Shown: one piece after another, positions 56,628 through 64,000 of the stretch | Numbering within the stretch: the stretch's first letter is position 1 | How the letters are laid out: each line of letters opens with the position of its first letter | NCBI RefSeq assembly: GCF_002968295.1 | Contig: NZ_CP134399.1 | Coordinates: 2,108,001 to 2,172,000 of the forward strand | From: Mycobacterium sp. ITM-2016-00317 | Lineage (GTDB): Bacteria; Actinomycetota; Actinomycetes; Mycobacteriales; Mycobacteriaceae | Length of the DNA stretch: 64,000 nt | Direction: 5' to 3' | Notes under the pieces: generated by a model | What the model saw: only the letters and a program-made list of their open reading frames with translations | The model's database searches: none | What the model was told of the DNA's origin: nothing | Position numbers and translations under genes: made by a program

Positions 56628-57574
56628 CCGGGGTCCTGGTAGCGGATCGACCACGATGCCGACCAGTGTTGCCCGCACTCCAGCCAGCGCAACCCGGCGC
56701 CGCTGTTCAACGCGTCGGCGGCCGCGGACATCGGCTCGACGGCCACCGCGGTGACATGGCCCTGCGCCGTCGGGTAGCGCCGGGTGACGAACACGTGCAC
56801 ATAGTCGAAACCCGTTCCGGCGCACAGTGACACCGAGCGACCGTCGGGCGCGCGCAGGGTGTGGGTGCTGATGCCGCCGCTCATGTGCAGGCCCGTCCAG
56901 CAGTCGTCGAAGCCCAGCTCGGCCACCGGCCGGCCACCGCGCAGATCCCATTCGGTGCCCGCCACCGGTGTGGTGCCGGTCGGGTTGAGCCGTTCGTCGA
57001 CGTCGATGTGCCGGTCGGCCGCCACGGTGAGCACCAGCTCGTCGGCGGGCACGTCGCCGACGGTGAGGAACGGGTGCGCCCCGACCGCGACCGGCGCCGG
57101 CGCGGGGCCGACGTTGCCGATCGTGTGGGTGACGCTGATACCGGTCGTGGTCAGCGCGTAGCGCACCCGGGTCTTCAGGCTGAACGGGTAGCCGTGCTGG
57201 GGATGCACCCGCGCGCCCAGCGTGATGGACGAGGTGCTGCGTTCGGTCAGCCGGTACGGGGCGAAGGACAGCAGGCCGTGCAGCGCGTTGCCGTTCTCCG
57301 GTTCGGTGATGTCGAGCTGCTGGGTCACCCCGTCGAGCGTCCAGCGCCCGTCACGCACCCGGTTGGGCCACGGGGCGAGCACGGCGCCGCTGTAGAAGGG
57401 GCGTGCCGCGGTGGTGTCGTACCGCGGCGTCAGAGCCACCCCGCCGACCGACAGTTCCAGCAGGGCGGCGCCGACCTCGGCGATCACCGCCCGCACCGGA
57501 CGCCTGCCGGGCAGCGTCAGCTCGAACTCGTCACCGCACGTCGACGCCGGGGCGACCGGGGGAGCGAGCGTCAC
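56621..57574 (-). CDS. galM: Aldose 1-epimerase (mutarotase)
   Basis: Interconverts alpha and beta anomers of sugars such as galactose. 317 aa beta-sandwich: [45 protein letters not shown] (catalytic-type His), [15 protein letters not shown] (second catalytic His) and [22 protein letters not shown] near the end. Such enzymes are about 300-350 aa. GTG overlaps the araA stop by GTGA, so galM is the last gene of the - strand operon, physically next to galK. Confidence 0.9.
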   Translation of the reverse strand: MTLAPPVAPASTCGDEFELTLPGRRPVRAVIAEVGAALLELSVGGVALTPRYDTTAARPFYSGAVLAPWPNRVRDGRWTLDGVTQQLDITEPENGNALHGLLSFAPYRLTERSTSSITLGARVHPQHGYPFSLKTRVRYALTTTGISVTHTIGNVGPAPAPVAVGAHPFLTVGDVPADELVLTVAADRHIDVDERLNPTGTTPVAGTEWDLRGGRPVAELGFDDCWTGLHMSGGISTHTLRAPDGRSVSLCAGTGFDYVHVFVTRRYPTAQGHVTAVAVEPMSAAADALNSGAGLRWLECGQHWSASWSIRYQDPGQ

Positions 57575-59082
57575 AGCCCCGCCGCCAGGTGGTGATAGGC
57601 GTTGTTCCAACGCAATTCGCGGGCGAAGGAGCCGACCGTGGTCTCGCTGTCGATGACGAGCAGTTCGGTGCCGGTCATCACGGCGAAATCCTCGAACGGC
57701 TCGACGCCCAGCGCGGTGGTGAGCACGGTGTGGTGGGGCGCTCCGGCCGCCAGCCACGCCTCGGTCGACACCGACCAGCTCGGCTGCGGCTCCCACACCG
57801 CGCACGCGACCGGCAGTTTCGGCAGTGCGGCCGTCGGCTCCACCACCCGGACCGTGTTGGCCACCAGGCGGAATCGCGGACCCATGTCACTGATCCCGAG
57901 GATCGTGGCGTCGCCGGGGGAGGCGGTGAACCGCAGGCGCACCGGGTCGTCGCGGTTGCCGATGGACAGCGGGTGCACCTCCAGTGAGGGCCTGGACTCG
58001 GTGATCGACGGGCACACCTCCAGCATGTGCGCGCCGAGCACGCGTTCCCGGCCCGGGGTCAGGTCGTAGGTGTAGTCCTCCATGAACGACGTGCCCCCCG
58101 GCAGCCCGTCGGCCATCACTTTCACGGTGCGCAGCATCACCGCGGTCTTCCAGTCGCCTTCACCGGCGAAACCGTATCCGTCGGCCATCAGCCGCTGCAC
58201 GGCGAGGCCGGGCAGCTGCTTCAGTGGGCCGAGATCCTCGAAATTCGTGGTGAACGCCTGGAATTCGTGCTGCTCGAGGAACCGGCGCAAGCCGGCCTCG
58301 ATCCGGGCGCCGTCACGCAGCGCGGTGTGCCGCGCACCGCCGGGCAGCAGTTCCTCGGCCACGTCGTAGCGGTCCCGGTACTCACGGATCAGCTTGTCGA
58401 CACTGTCCTCGCCGACCCGCGACACCGACTCGGCGAGGTCGTTGACCGCGAAGGTGTTCACCGACACCCCGAAGTGCGCCTCGGCCTCCACCTTGTCGCC
58501 CTCGGTGACCGCGACACTGCGCATGTTGTCGCCGAAGCGGGCCACGTTCATCGTGCGGATCTCGGCGAAACCGAGTGCGGCGCGGGCCCAGTGACCGATG
58601 CGGCGGCGGGCCTGCGGGTCACTGACGTGGCCGGCGACCGTCTTGCGCGGCACCGACAGCCGCGACTGGATGTAGCCGAACTCGCGGTCGCCGTGCGCGG
58701 CCTGGTTGAGGTTCATGAAGTCCATATCGATGGTGCTCCACGGCAACTCCACGTTGTGCTGGGTGTGCAGATGCAGCATCGGCCGTTGCAGCGCCCGAAG
58801 TCCGCGGATCCACATCTTGGCGGGGGAGAAGGTGTGCATCCAGGCGATGATGCCGATGCAGTTCGGGTCCCGGTTAGCGTCGGCGACCACCGACGCGATG
58901 GCCTCGGCCGAGACCACCGTGGGCTGCCAGCGCACCCGCACCGGCATCTCGGCGGACTGGTCGAGCAGCGTCGCGATCTCCTGAGACTGCGCGGCGACCT
59001 GCTCGAGAGTCTCGGGTCCGTACATCGACTGGCTGCCGGTGACGAACCAGACCTCGGCGTCGACGAGGCGGGAACCGATCAT
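57571..59082 (-). CDS. araA: L-arabinose isomerase
   Basis: Converts L-arabinose to L-ribulose using Mn2+. 503 aa, normal length: [22 protein letters not shown] at the N-terminus, [70 protein letters not shown] (metal Glu), [28 protein letters not shown] (second Glu) and AYHHLAAG with His near the C-terminus. ATG overlaps the regulator stop by 4 nt and its own stop overlaps galM. Confidence 0.96.
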   Translation of the reverse strand: MIGSRLVDAEVWFVTGSQSMYGPETLEQVAAQSQEIATLLDQSAEMPVRVRWQPTVVSAEAIASVVADANRDPNCIGIIAWMHTFSPAKMWIRGLRALQRPMLHLHTQHNVELPWSTIDMDFMNLNQAAHGDREFGYIQSRLSVPRKTVAGHVSDPQARRRIGHWARAALGFAEIRTMNVARFGDNMRSVAVTEGDKVEAEAHFGVSVNTFAVNDLAESVSRVGEDSVDKLIREYRDRYDVAEELLPGGARHTALRDGARIEAGLRRFLEQHEFQAFTTNFEDLGPLKQLPGLAVQRLMADGYGFAGEGDWKTAVMLRTVKVMADGLPGGTSFMEDYTYDLTPGRERVLGAHMLEVCPSITESRPSLEVHPLSIGNRDDPVRLRFTASPGDATILGISDMGPRFRLVANTVRVVEPTAALPKLPVACAVWEPQPSWSVSTEAWLAAGAPHHTVLTTALGVEPFEDFAVMTGTELLVIDSETTVGSFARELRWNNAYHHLAAGL

Positions 59083-60116
59083 GCCCTGAGTCCTTTCGTT
59101 CGTTGCGGAGCCATCCGCGCACTGCTGGAGCGGATGACCAACTGCGGGGTGAGCAGCGGGGTGACCACCTCGACGCCGTCGAGGACGGCGGTGACGACCT
59201 CGATCGCCCGTCTGCCGACCGCGGCGAAGTCCTGGTGCACGGTGGTCAGCGACGGGGTGGTGTAGGCCGCCTCGGGGACATCGTCGAAGCCGACCACGCT
59301 GACGTCGCCGGGCACTGCGATGCCGGCTTCGGCGAACGCGTGCAGCAGCCCGACGGCCATCTGGTCGTTGGCGACGAAAACCGCGGTGAAATGGCCACGT
59401 TCGGCCAGCGCGCGACCGATCGCGCAGCCGCGGGCCGGGCTCCAGTCGCCTTCCAGATCGGCGTCCACCCGCAGGCCCGCACGCCGCATCACCTCGACGT
59501 AGCCGCTGCGGCGGGCCCGGGCCTCGGTCCAGCTCAGCGGTCCGGACACGTGCACGATGTGGCGGTGGCCCAGGTCGATGAGGTGCTGGGTGGCCAGCCG
59601 CGCCCCGGCCATCTGGTCCACGCCGACCGAGCGTCCCCGTCCGGTCAGCTCGCCCTCCACCACGATCAACGGGGTCGAGGTGATCTCGGCGTGGGCGACG
59701 GCCAGCGCGTCGTGCTGGGTCGCGATCATCACGATGGCCTCGACGGACTGGCGGTCCAGATGGTCCAGCGCGTCGCGCAGTTCACGGTGGGTGACCTCCG
59801 ACAGCGTCACCACGCTGCTGAAGTAGCCGGCCGACCGCGCCGCCTCCTGCAGCGAATGCTGGATGCTGGCAGGCCCGTGCTGCGAGGTGTTGCTGCTGAT
59901 GATGCCGACGGTCCTGGACCGCCGCGTCACCAGGGTGCGGGCCGCGGTGTTGGGCCGGTACCCCAGCGCGGCGATCGCGTGCTCGACCCGGGAGCGGGTG
60001 TCCGGGCGGATGTTGTTGGCGCCGTTGATGACCCGCGACACCGTCTGGTGCGAGACGCCGGCCAGCCGGGCGACGTCGGCCATCACCGGGCGCCGCACCG
60101 TGCGGTCCGCGGTCAC
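59079..60116 (-). CDS. LacI-family transcriptional regulator in the araA-galM operon
   Basis: 345 aa: helix-turn-helix [34 protein letters not shown] (about 11-44), hinge [10 protein letters not shown], then a sugar-sensing domain ([56 protein letters not shown]). Residues [16 protein letters not shown] are identical to those of the regulator at 49188-50237, so both may recognise the same operators. It is encoded within the transport operon: GTG overlaps the permease stop and its stop overlaps the araA ATG. Confidence 0.92.
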   Translation of the reverse strand: MTADRTVRRPVMADVARLAGVSHQTVSRVINGANNIRPDTRSRVEHAIAALGYRPNTAARTLVTRRSRTVGIISSNTSQHGPASIQHSLQEAARSAGYFSSVVTLSEVTHRELRDALDHLDRQSVEAIVMIATQHDALAVAHAEITSTPLIVVEGELTGRGRSVGVDQMAGARLATQHLIDLGHRHIVHVSGPLSWTEARARRSGYVEVMRRAGLRVDADLEGDWSPARGCAIGRALAERGHFTAVFVANDQMAVGLLHAFAEAGIAVPGDVSVVGFDDVPEAAYTTPSLTTVHQDFAAVGRRAIEVVTAVLDGVEVVTPLLTPQLVIRSSSARMAPQRTKGLRA

Positions 60117-61114
60117 CGGGTGTCCCGCGACAGCACGCGCTGAACCAGGACGAACAGCAGCAGCAGCACCCCGGTCACGATCCTGGTCCAGTACGAGTCC
60201 AGGTTCTCCGCGGTCACCAGCGTCTGGATGGTGCCCAGGATCAGCACGCCGATGACCGACCCGACAACCATGCCGACACCGCCGGAGAGCAGCACCCCGC
60301 CGATCACCACGGCGGCGATCGCGTCGAGTTCCAGTCCGACGCCGTTGAGGCTGTAGCCCGACAGCTTCTGCACACTGAGCAGCAGTCCGGCCAGCGACGC
60401 GCACAGCCCGCTGACCACGTACACCGACACCCGGGCCCGGCCCACGGCCAGCCCCATCAGCATCGCCGACTGGCGGTTGCCGCCGACCGCGTACACCGTG
60501 CGCCCGAATCGGGTCTGGTGCAGCACATACGCCGCCGCCACCACGACCACGATCGTCACCACCACGGCGGGGCGGATGAACTTCTCCTCCCACACGTAGA
60601 GGTAGTGCAGACCGAACGTGCGCAACAGCGGGTCGTCGATCGGCAGCGTCTCGACGCTGACCACGTAACACATCCCGCGGGCCAGGAACATGCCGGCCAG
60701 CGTCACGATGAACGGCTGCACCTCGAAGTACTCGATGATCAGCCCCATCACCAGGCCCAGTGCCGGACCGACCAGCAGCACCACCACGACCGCGACCGGC
60801 GTCGGCCAGCCCACCTGCAGGGTCTTGGCCAGGATCACCGTGGACAGCGCGACCACGGACCCGACGCTCAAGTCGATGCCGCCGGTGAGGATCACGAACG
60901 TCATCCCGACCGCGAGCACCACCAGATGGGCGTTGTCGATCAGCAGGTTCAGGAAAAGCTGTGTGGTGCTGGCGAAGTCGTACCGCACAGCGACGAGTCC
61001 GAACAGTGCGACGAACAGCGCCGACGACGCCATCAGGGGCCGGAAGCGGCCGCCCCGGCTGATCCGCCCCGCCGGGGCGAGGAACTTCGGGCGGACTGCG
61101 AACTCGACGCTCAT
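60113..61114 (-). CDS. Sugar ABC transporter permease (YjfF-like)
   Basis: 333 aa with about nine to ten membrane helices of the BPD_transp_2 family: LAVGMTFVILTGGIDLSVGSVVALST, VQPFIVTLAGMFLARGMCYVVS, FGRTVYAVGGNRQSAMLMGL, LDAIAAVVIGGVLLSGGVGMVVGSVIGVLILG. Gene order binder-ATPase-permease-permease resembles ytfQ-ytfR-ytfT-yjfF of E. coli, a galactofuranose importer. ATG overlaps the preceding permease stop by 4 nt. Confidence 0.93.
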   Translation of the reverse strand: MSVEFAVRPKFLAPAGRISRGGRFRPLMASSALFVALFGLVAVRYDFASTTQLFLNLLIDNAHLVVLAVGMTFVILTGGIDLSVGSVVALSTVILAKTLQVGWPTPVAVVVVLLVGPALGLVMGLIIEYFEVQPFIVTLAGMFLARGMCYVVSVETLPIDDPLLRTFGLHYLYVWEEKFIRPAVVVTIVVVVAAAYVLHQTRFGRTVYAVGGNRQSAMLMGLAVGRARVSVYVVSGLCASLAGLLLSVQKLSGYSLNGVGLELDAIAAVVIGGVLLSGGVGMVVGSVIGVLILGTIQTLVTAENLDSYWTRIVTGVLLLLFVLVQRVLSRDTR

Positions 61115-62235
61115 GGCGTGCTCACCTTCTGCGTCGTCGGTTCGGCGACGGTCCGGACCTCGTCCGGCATGCCGGACCCGGCGGTCCCGGCCGGGGCCGC
61201 CGCGGGGGGAGTGCGCCTGCGGGTCCACCGGTTGCGCGCCAGCGCGCGGAACTTCGGCGCCTGGGCCAGGCACACCAGGATCACCGCGGCGGCCTTGAAC
61301 ACCAGGGTGGTCTCCGGCGTGATGCCCGCGGTGTACACCGTCGTGGTGAGCGTCTGGATGATCAACGCGCCCAACAGGGTTCCGGTGAGGCTGAACCTGC
61401 CGCCGAGTAGCGACGTGCCACCGATCACCACCGCGAGGATCGCGTCCATCTCGATCCACAGGCCGGCGTTGTTGGCGTCGGCGGCGGCGATGTTCGACGC
61501 GATCATCAGACCCGCGATGCCTGCGCACACCGCGCAGAACACGTAGACGGCGAACACGATCGTGCGGTACCGCACCCCGGCCAGCCGGCTGGCCTCGGGG
61601 TTGACCCCCACGGCCTCCAGCAGCATGCCCAGCGCGCTGCACCGGGTCAGCAGCCCGACCACCGCGAACACCGCGAGGCTGACCAGCACCGCCACCGGTA
61701 GGCCGAACGCGTAGCCGGCGCCGAGGACCTTGAACGGATCGCCGGTGACGGTCAGTATCTGGCCTTCGGTGATCAGCAGCGCGATTCCCCGCCCCGCGGT
61801 CATCAGCACCAGCGTGGCGATGATCGGCTGGATCCCGAAGATCGACACCAGAGCGCCGTTCCACAGGCCCAGCACCGCCGCGGCGCCGACCGCCAGCACC
61901 ATCCCCACCGCGATGGTGGCACCGCTGGTCGGGTCGGCAGAGCCGGCCACGTGCGCGCAGGCCAGCGCGCCGGAGATCGCCACCACGGCGCCCACCGACA
62001 GGTCGATCCCGCGTGAGGCGATCACCAGTGTCATGCCCAGCGCGACCAGCATGGTGGGCGCGCCGTTGCGCAGGATGTCGATGGTGCTGCCGTAGAGGTG
62101 ACCCTCCTGGATGCGCACGCCGAGGAATCCGGGGGTCAGGAACACGTTGAGCACCAACAGCGCGACCAGCGCGAGGGCCGGCCAGATCAGCGGTGAGTCG
62201 GCGATACGACGCCGGACCGACGGGCGGGCGGTCAC
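61111..62235 (-). CDS. Sugar ABC transporter permease (YtfT-like)
   Basis: 374 aa BPD_transp_2 permease: VALGMTLVIASRGIDLSVGAVVAISGALA, FGIQPIIATLVLMTAGRGIALLIT, LEAVGVNPEASRLAGVRYRTI, MDAILAVVIGGTSLLGGRFSLTGTLLGALIIQTLTTTVYTAGI. The C-terminal 50 residues are a basic then Pro/Ala-rich cytoplasmic tail. GTG overlaps the ATPase stop by GTGA. It likely pairs with the YjfF-like permease as a heterodimer. Confidence 0.93.
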   Translation of the reverse strand: MTARPSVRRRIADSPLIWPALALVALLVLNVFLTPGFLGVRIQEGHLYGSTIDILRNGAPTMLVALGMTLVIASRGIDLSVGAVVAISGALACAHVAGSADPTSGATIAVGMVLAVGAAAVLGLWNGALVSIFGIQPIIATLVLMTAGRGIALLITEGQILTVTGDPFKVLGAGYAFGLPVAVLVSLAVFAVVGLLTRCSALGMLLEAVGVNPEASRLAGVRYRTIVFAVYVFCAVCAGIAGLMIASNIAAADANNAGLWIEMDAILAVVIGGTSLLGGRFSLTGTLLGALIIQTLTTTVYTAGITPETTLVFKAAAVILVCLAQAPKFRALARNRWTRRRTPPAAAPAGTAGSGMPDEVRTVAEPTTQKVSTP

Positions 62236-63752
62236 TGCCCGTCGCCTGCCGCGATGAGCCGGGTGAGCTCGGAAACCGAACAGCCGCCCCGGATCTCGGC
62301 CACGGTCAGGCCGTCGCGCAGCACCGCGACCCGGTTGCTGATGCGGGCCACCTCGTCGAGTTCGGCCGAGATGAACAGCACGGCCATGCCCTCTGCCGAC
62401 AGTCTGGTGATCAGTTTCTGGATCTGCGCCTTGGCGCCGACGTCGATGCCGCGGGTGGGTTCGTCGAGGATCAGCAGACGCGGCGTCGTGATCAGCCAGC
62501 GGGCCAGCAGCACCTTCTGTTGATTGCCCCCACTGAGATTGCGGATCGGGGTGTCGGGGTCGGCCGGTCGGATGTCGAGCATGTCGATGTAGCGCGCGAC
62601 GAGTTCGGTCTTGGCCTGGGCCGACAACGGCCGCGCGAACCCGCGGCGGGCCTGCAGCGCCAGCACCAGGTTGTCGCGGACCGACATGTCGGCGACGATG
62701 CCCTCGGTTTTGCGGTTCTCCGAGGTGAACGCGAACCCGTGACCGATCGCGGCGCGCGGTGTGCGGATCTGTGCCGGTGCGCCGTCGACGCGGACCTCGC
62801 CGCCGGTGGCGTGGTCGGCGCCGAACACCAGCCGGGCCAGTTCGGTGCGTCCGGATCCGAGCAGCCCTGCCAGCCCGACGATCTCGCCGGCATGCAGGTC
62901 CAGGTCGGTGGGCTTCACCCGCGGCGGCCGCGCGATCTGCTCTACCGACACGAACGGCGTGGCGGACTGCTCGGTGCGCAGTTCGGATGCCTCGGAGGCG
63001 ATCTCGCCGAGCGTCTCGAGATCGTGTCCGACCATGGCCGAGACCAGCCGGTGCCGGTCGAGCTCGGCGGTGCGCCATTCGCCGACCGTCCTGCCGTTGC
63101 GCAGCACCGTCATCCGGTCCGCGATCTCGTAGACCTGGTCCAGGAAGTGGGACACGAACAGCACCGCAGTCCCGTCGTCGCGGAGCCTGCGGACGACCCG
63201 GAAGAGCTCGGCGACCTCGCCGGTGTCCAGGCTGGAGGTGGGCTCGTCCAGCACGAGCACCTTCGCCTCGACGGCGGTGGCGCGGGCGATCGCCACCAAT
63301 TGCTGGACGGCGATCGGATGGCTGCCCAGCACCGAGCGGGGGTCGATGTCGAGTTCGAGCTGGGCCAGCAGCGTGCGCGCCACCTGGTGCACCGTCCGGT
63401 AGACGATGCGGCCGAACCGGCGGGGTTCGCGGCCCAGCAGGATGTTCTCCGCGACCGTGAGGTTCGGGCAGAGGTTGACCTCCTGGTACACCGTGCTGAT
63501 CCCGGCGTCCTGAGCCTGCCGGGGGCCGGTGAACCGCTGTGGTTGGCCGCCGACCGTGATCTGCCCGCCGTCGATGTCGTAAACACCGGTCAACGCCTTG
63601 ATCAAGGTGGACTTGCCTGCGCCGTTCTCACCCATCAGCGCGTGCACCTCCCCGGGCATCAGGCGGAAATCCACCCCGTCGAGGGCCTTGACCCCGGGGA
63701 AGGTGACGTCGATGCCGCGCATCAGCACCAACGGTTCGGTGACTGGATCCAT
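62232..63752 (-). CDS. Sugar ABC transporter ATPase (YtfR-like)
   Basis: 506 aa double ATPase. First module: [20 protein letters not shown] (about 40-59) and VLVLDEPTSSLD; signature positions are degenerate (SHPIAVQQLVAIARA). Second module: [57 protein letters not shown] 63752 is 28 nt downstream of the binding-protein stop. Confidence 0.95.
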   Translation of the reverse strand: MDPVTEPLVLMRGIDVTFPGVKALDGVDFRLMPGEVHALMGENGAGKSTLIKALTGVYDIDGGQITVGGQPQRFTGPRQAQDAGISTVYQEVNLCPNLTVAENILLGREPRRFGRIVYRTVHQVARTLLAQLELDIDPRSVLGSHPIAVQQLVAIARATAVEAKVLVLDEPTSSLDTGEVAELFRVVRRLRDDGTAVLFVSHFLDQVYEIADRMTVLRNGRTVGEWRTAELDRHRLVSAMVGHDLETLGEIASEASELRTEQSATPFVSVEQIARPPRVKPTDLDLHAGEIVGLAGLLGSGRTELARLVFGADHATGGEVRVDGAPAQIRTPRAAIGHGFAFTSENRKTEGIVADMSVRDNLVLALQARRGFARPLSAQAKTELVARYIDMLDIRPADPDTPIRNLSGGNQQKVLLARWLITTPRLLILDEPTRGIDVGAKAQIQKLITRLSAEGMAVLFISAELDEVARISNRVAVLRDGLTVAEIRGGCSVSELTRLIAAGDGQ

Positions 63753-63780
63753 GTTTACGGTCCGCTGTCCGATGCCCGGT

Positions 63781-64000
63781 TCAGTACTGCCGGTTGGGAA
63801 GTGCTTCGATCGCCTGCTCGGTGGTGAACGTCTGGTCCGGGACCACCACGCGTGCGGGGACCTGCTCGCCCGCCACCACCTTCTTCGCCAGATCCATCAG
63901 TTGCGGTCCGAGCAGCGGGTTGCATTCCACCAGGAAGTTGAACTTGCCGTCGGCCAGCGCCTGCATGCCGTCGTTGGTGGCGTCGACCGCGACGATCTCG
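63781..64000 (-). CDS. Sugar ABC transporter substrate-binding protein, C-terminal part (YtfQ-like)
   Basis: Only the last 72 codons are in the window, including EIVAVDATNDGMQALADGKFNF, VECNPLLGPQLMDLAKKV and TFTTEQAIEALPNRQY at the end. The pattern resembles the end of YtfQ, the galactofuranose-binding protein. The start, signal peptide and operon promoter lie beyond the window. Specificity cannot be judged from this fragment. Confidence 0.85.
   Translation of the reverse strand, partial: EIVAVDATNDGMQALADGKFNFLVECNPLLGPQLMDLAKKVVAGEQVPARVVVPDQTFTTEQAIEALPNRQY

Noticed and set aside
56621..56640. Hairpin at the galK/galM convergent end
   Set aside because: The two genes overlap by 7 nt and no significant pairing was found there, unlike other convergent junctions.
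46575..64000. Recycling of the cell's own arabinogalactan
   Set aside because: Mycobacterial arabinan is D-arabinofuranose, whereas AraA/AraB/AraD act on L-arabinose; an external L-arabinose source fits better. The galactofuranose part could still be salvaged, so this is only partly rejected.

Overview
The window is high-GC, densely packed actinobacterial chromosome. Gene order identifies it as a Mycobacterium/Mycolicibacterium: pyc-rsmD-coaD-hemerythrin-sepIVA-yceD-rnc-mutM-osmC-acyP-smc-ftsY-amt-glnB-glnD-ffh, then rpsP-khpA-rimM-trmD-lppW-rplS-lepB-rnhB-DUF2469, then yraN-comM-dprA-viuB-xerC. This follows, as I remember it, the Rv2968c-Rv2894c segment of M. tuberculosis. The arabinose/galactose genes and the extra metabolic genes suggest an environmental, saprophytic species. 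Names rest on motif recognition and remembered homologues; no database search was run.

Layout. 1-5265: end of a probable VKOR gene, pyruvate carboxylase, rsmD (apparent CTG start), coaD (apparent 1-base frameshift removing its C-terminus) and a hemerythrin-like gene. 5266-5520: tandem 25-bp hairpin repeats. 5521-12818: sepIVA, yceD, rnc, mutM, osmC, acyP, smc. 12826-13854: a type 2 isopentenyl-diphosphate isomerase gene inserted between smc and ftsY. 13883-21424: the two SRP GTPase genes ftsY and ffh flank the nitrogen genes amt-glnB-glnD, which have GlnR-like boxes upstream. 21428-26862: amidohydrolase, two tandem D,D-carboxypeptidases, two SnoaL-like genes, mgtE. 27028-32596: ribosome maturation and secretion genes. 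32615-39658: a block without the usual fdhF/fdhD genes, holding a HAD phosphatase, a CoA-transferase/thioesterase pair, a remarkable adenylation-carrier-AT3 membrane fusion, a DUF1206 protein and an aquaporin. 39851-46562: yraN-comM-dprA, DUF302, a siderophore-interacting protein, a lactate monooxygenase homologue and xerC.

46575-64000 is a sugar island. A ChvE-type ABC transporter is joined to galT-galK (+ strand). araB-araD and a LacI-type regulator lie upstream on the - strand. A second, YtfQ/R/T-YjfF-type transporter is joined to a second LacI regulator, araA and galM in a - strand operon whose genes overlap by 4 nt. Together these would import L-arabinose and D-galactose, convert L-arabinose to D-xylulose-5-phosphate (AraA, AraB, AraD) and galactose to UDP-galactose/glucose-1-phosphate (GalM, GalK, GalT; no galE is in the window). 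Three LacI-type operators can be read directly: two abut upstream of araB and one sits on the start point of the transporter-galTK promoter.

Two layout themes recur. Many genes have a TANNNT-like -10 element placed so that the start codon is at or within 2 nt of the expected transcript start (leaderless or nearly so). Several convergent gene pairs share a strong hairpin, in three cases containing at least one of the stop codons. No tRNA, rRNA, insertion sequence, prophage or CRISPR array was recognised.
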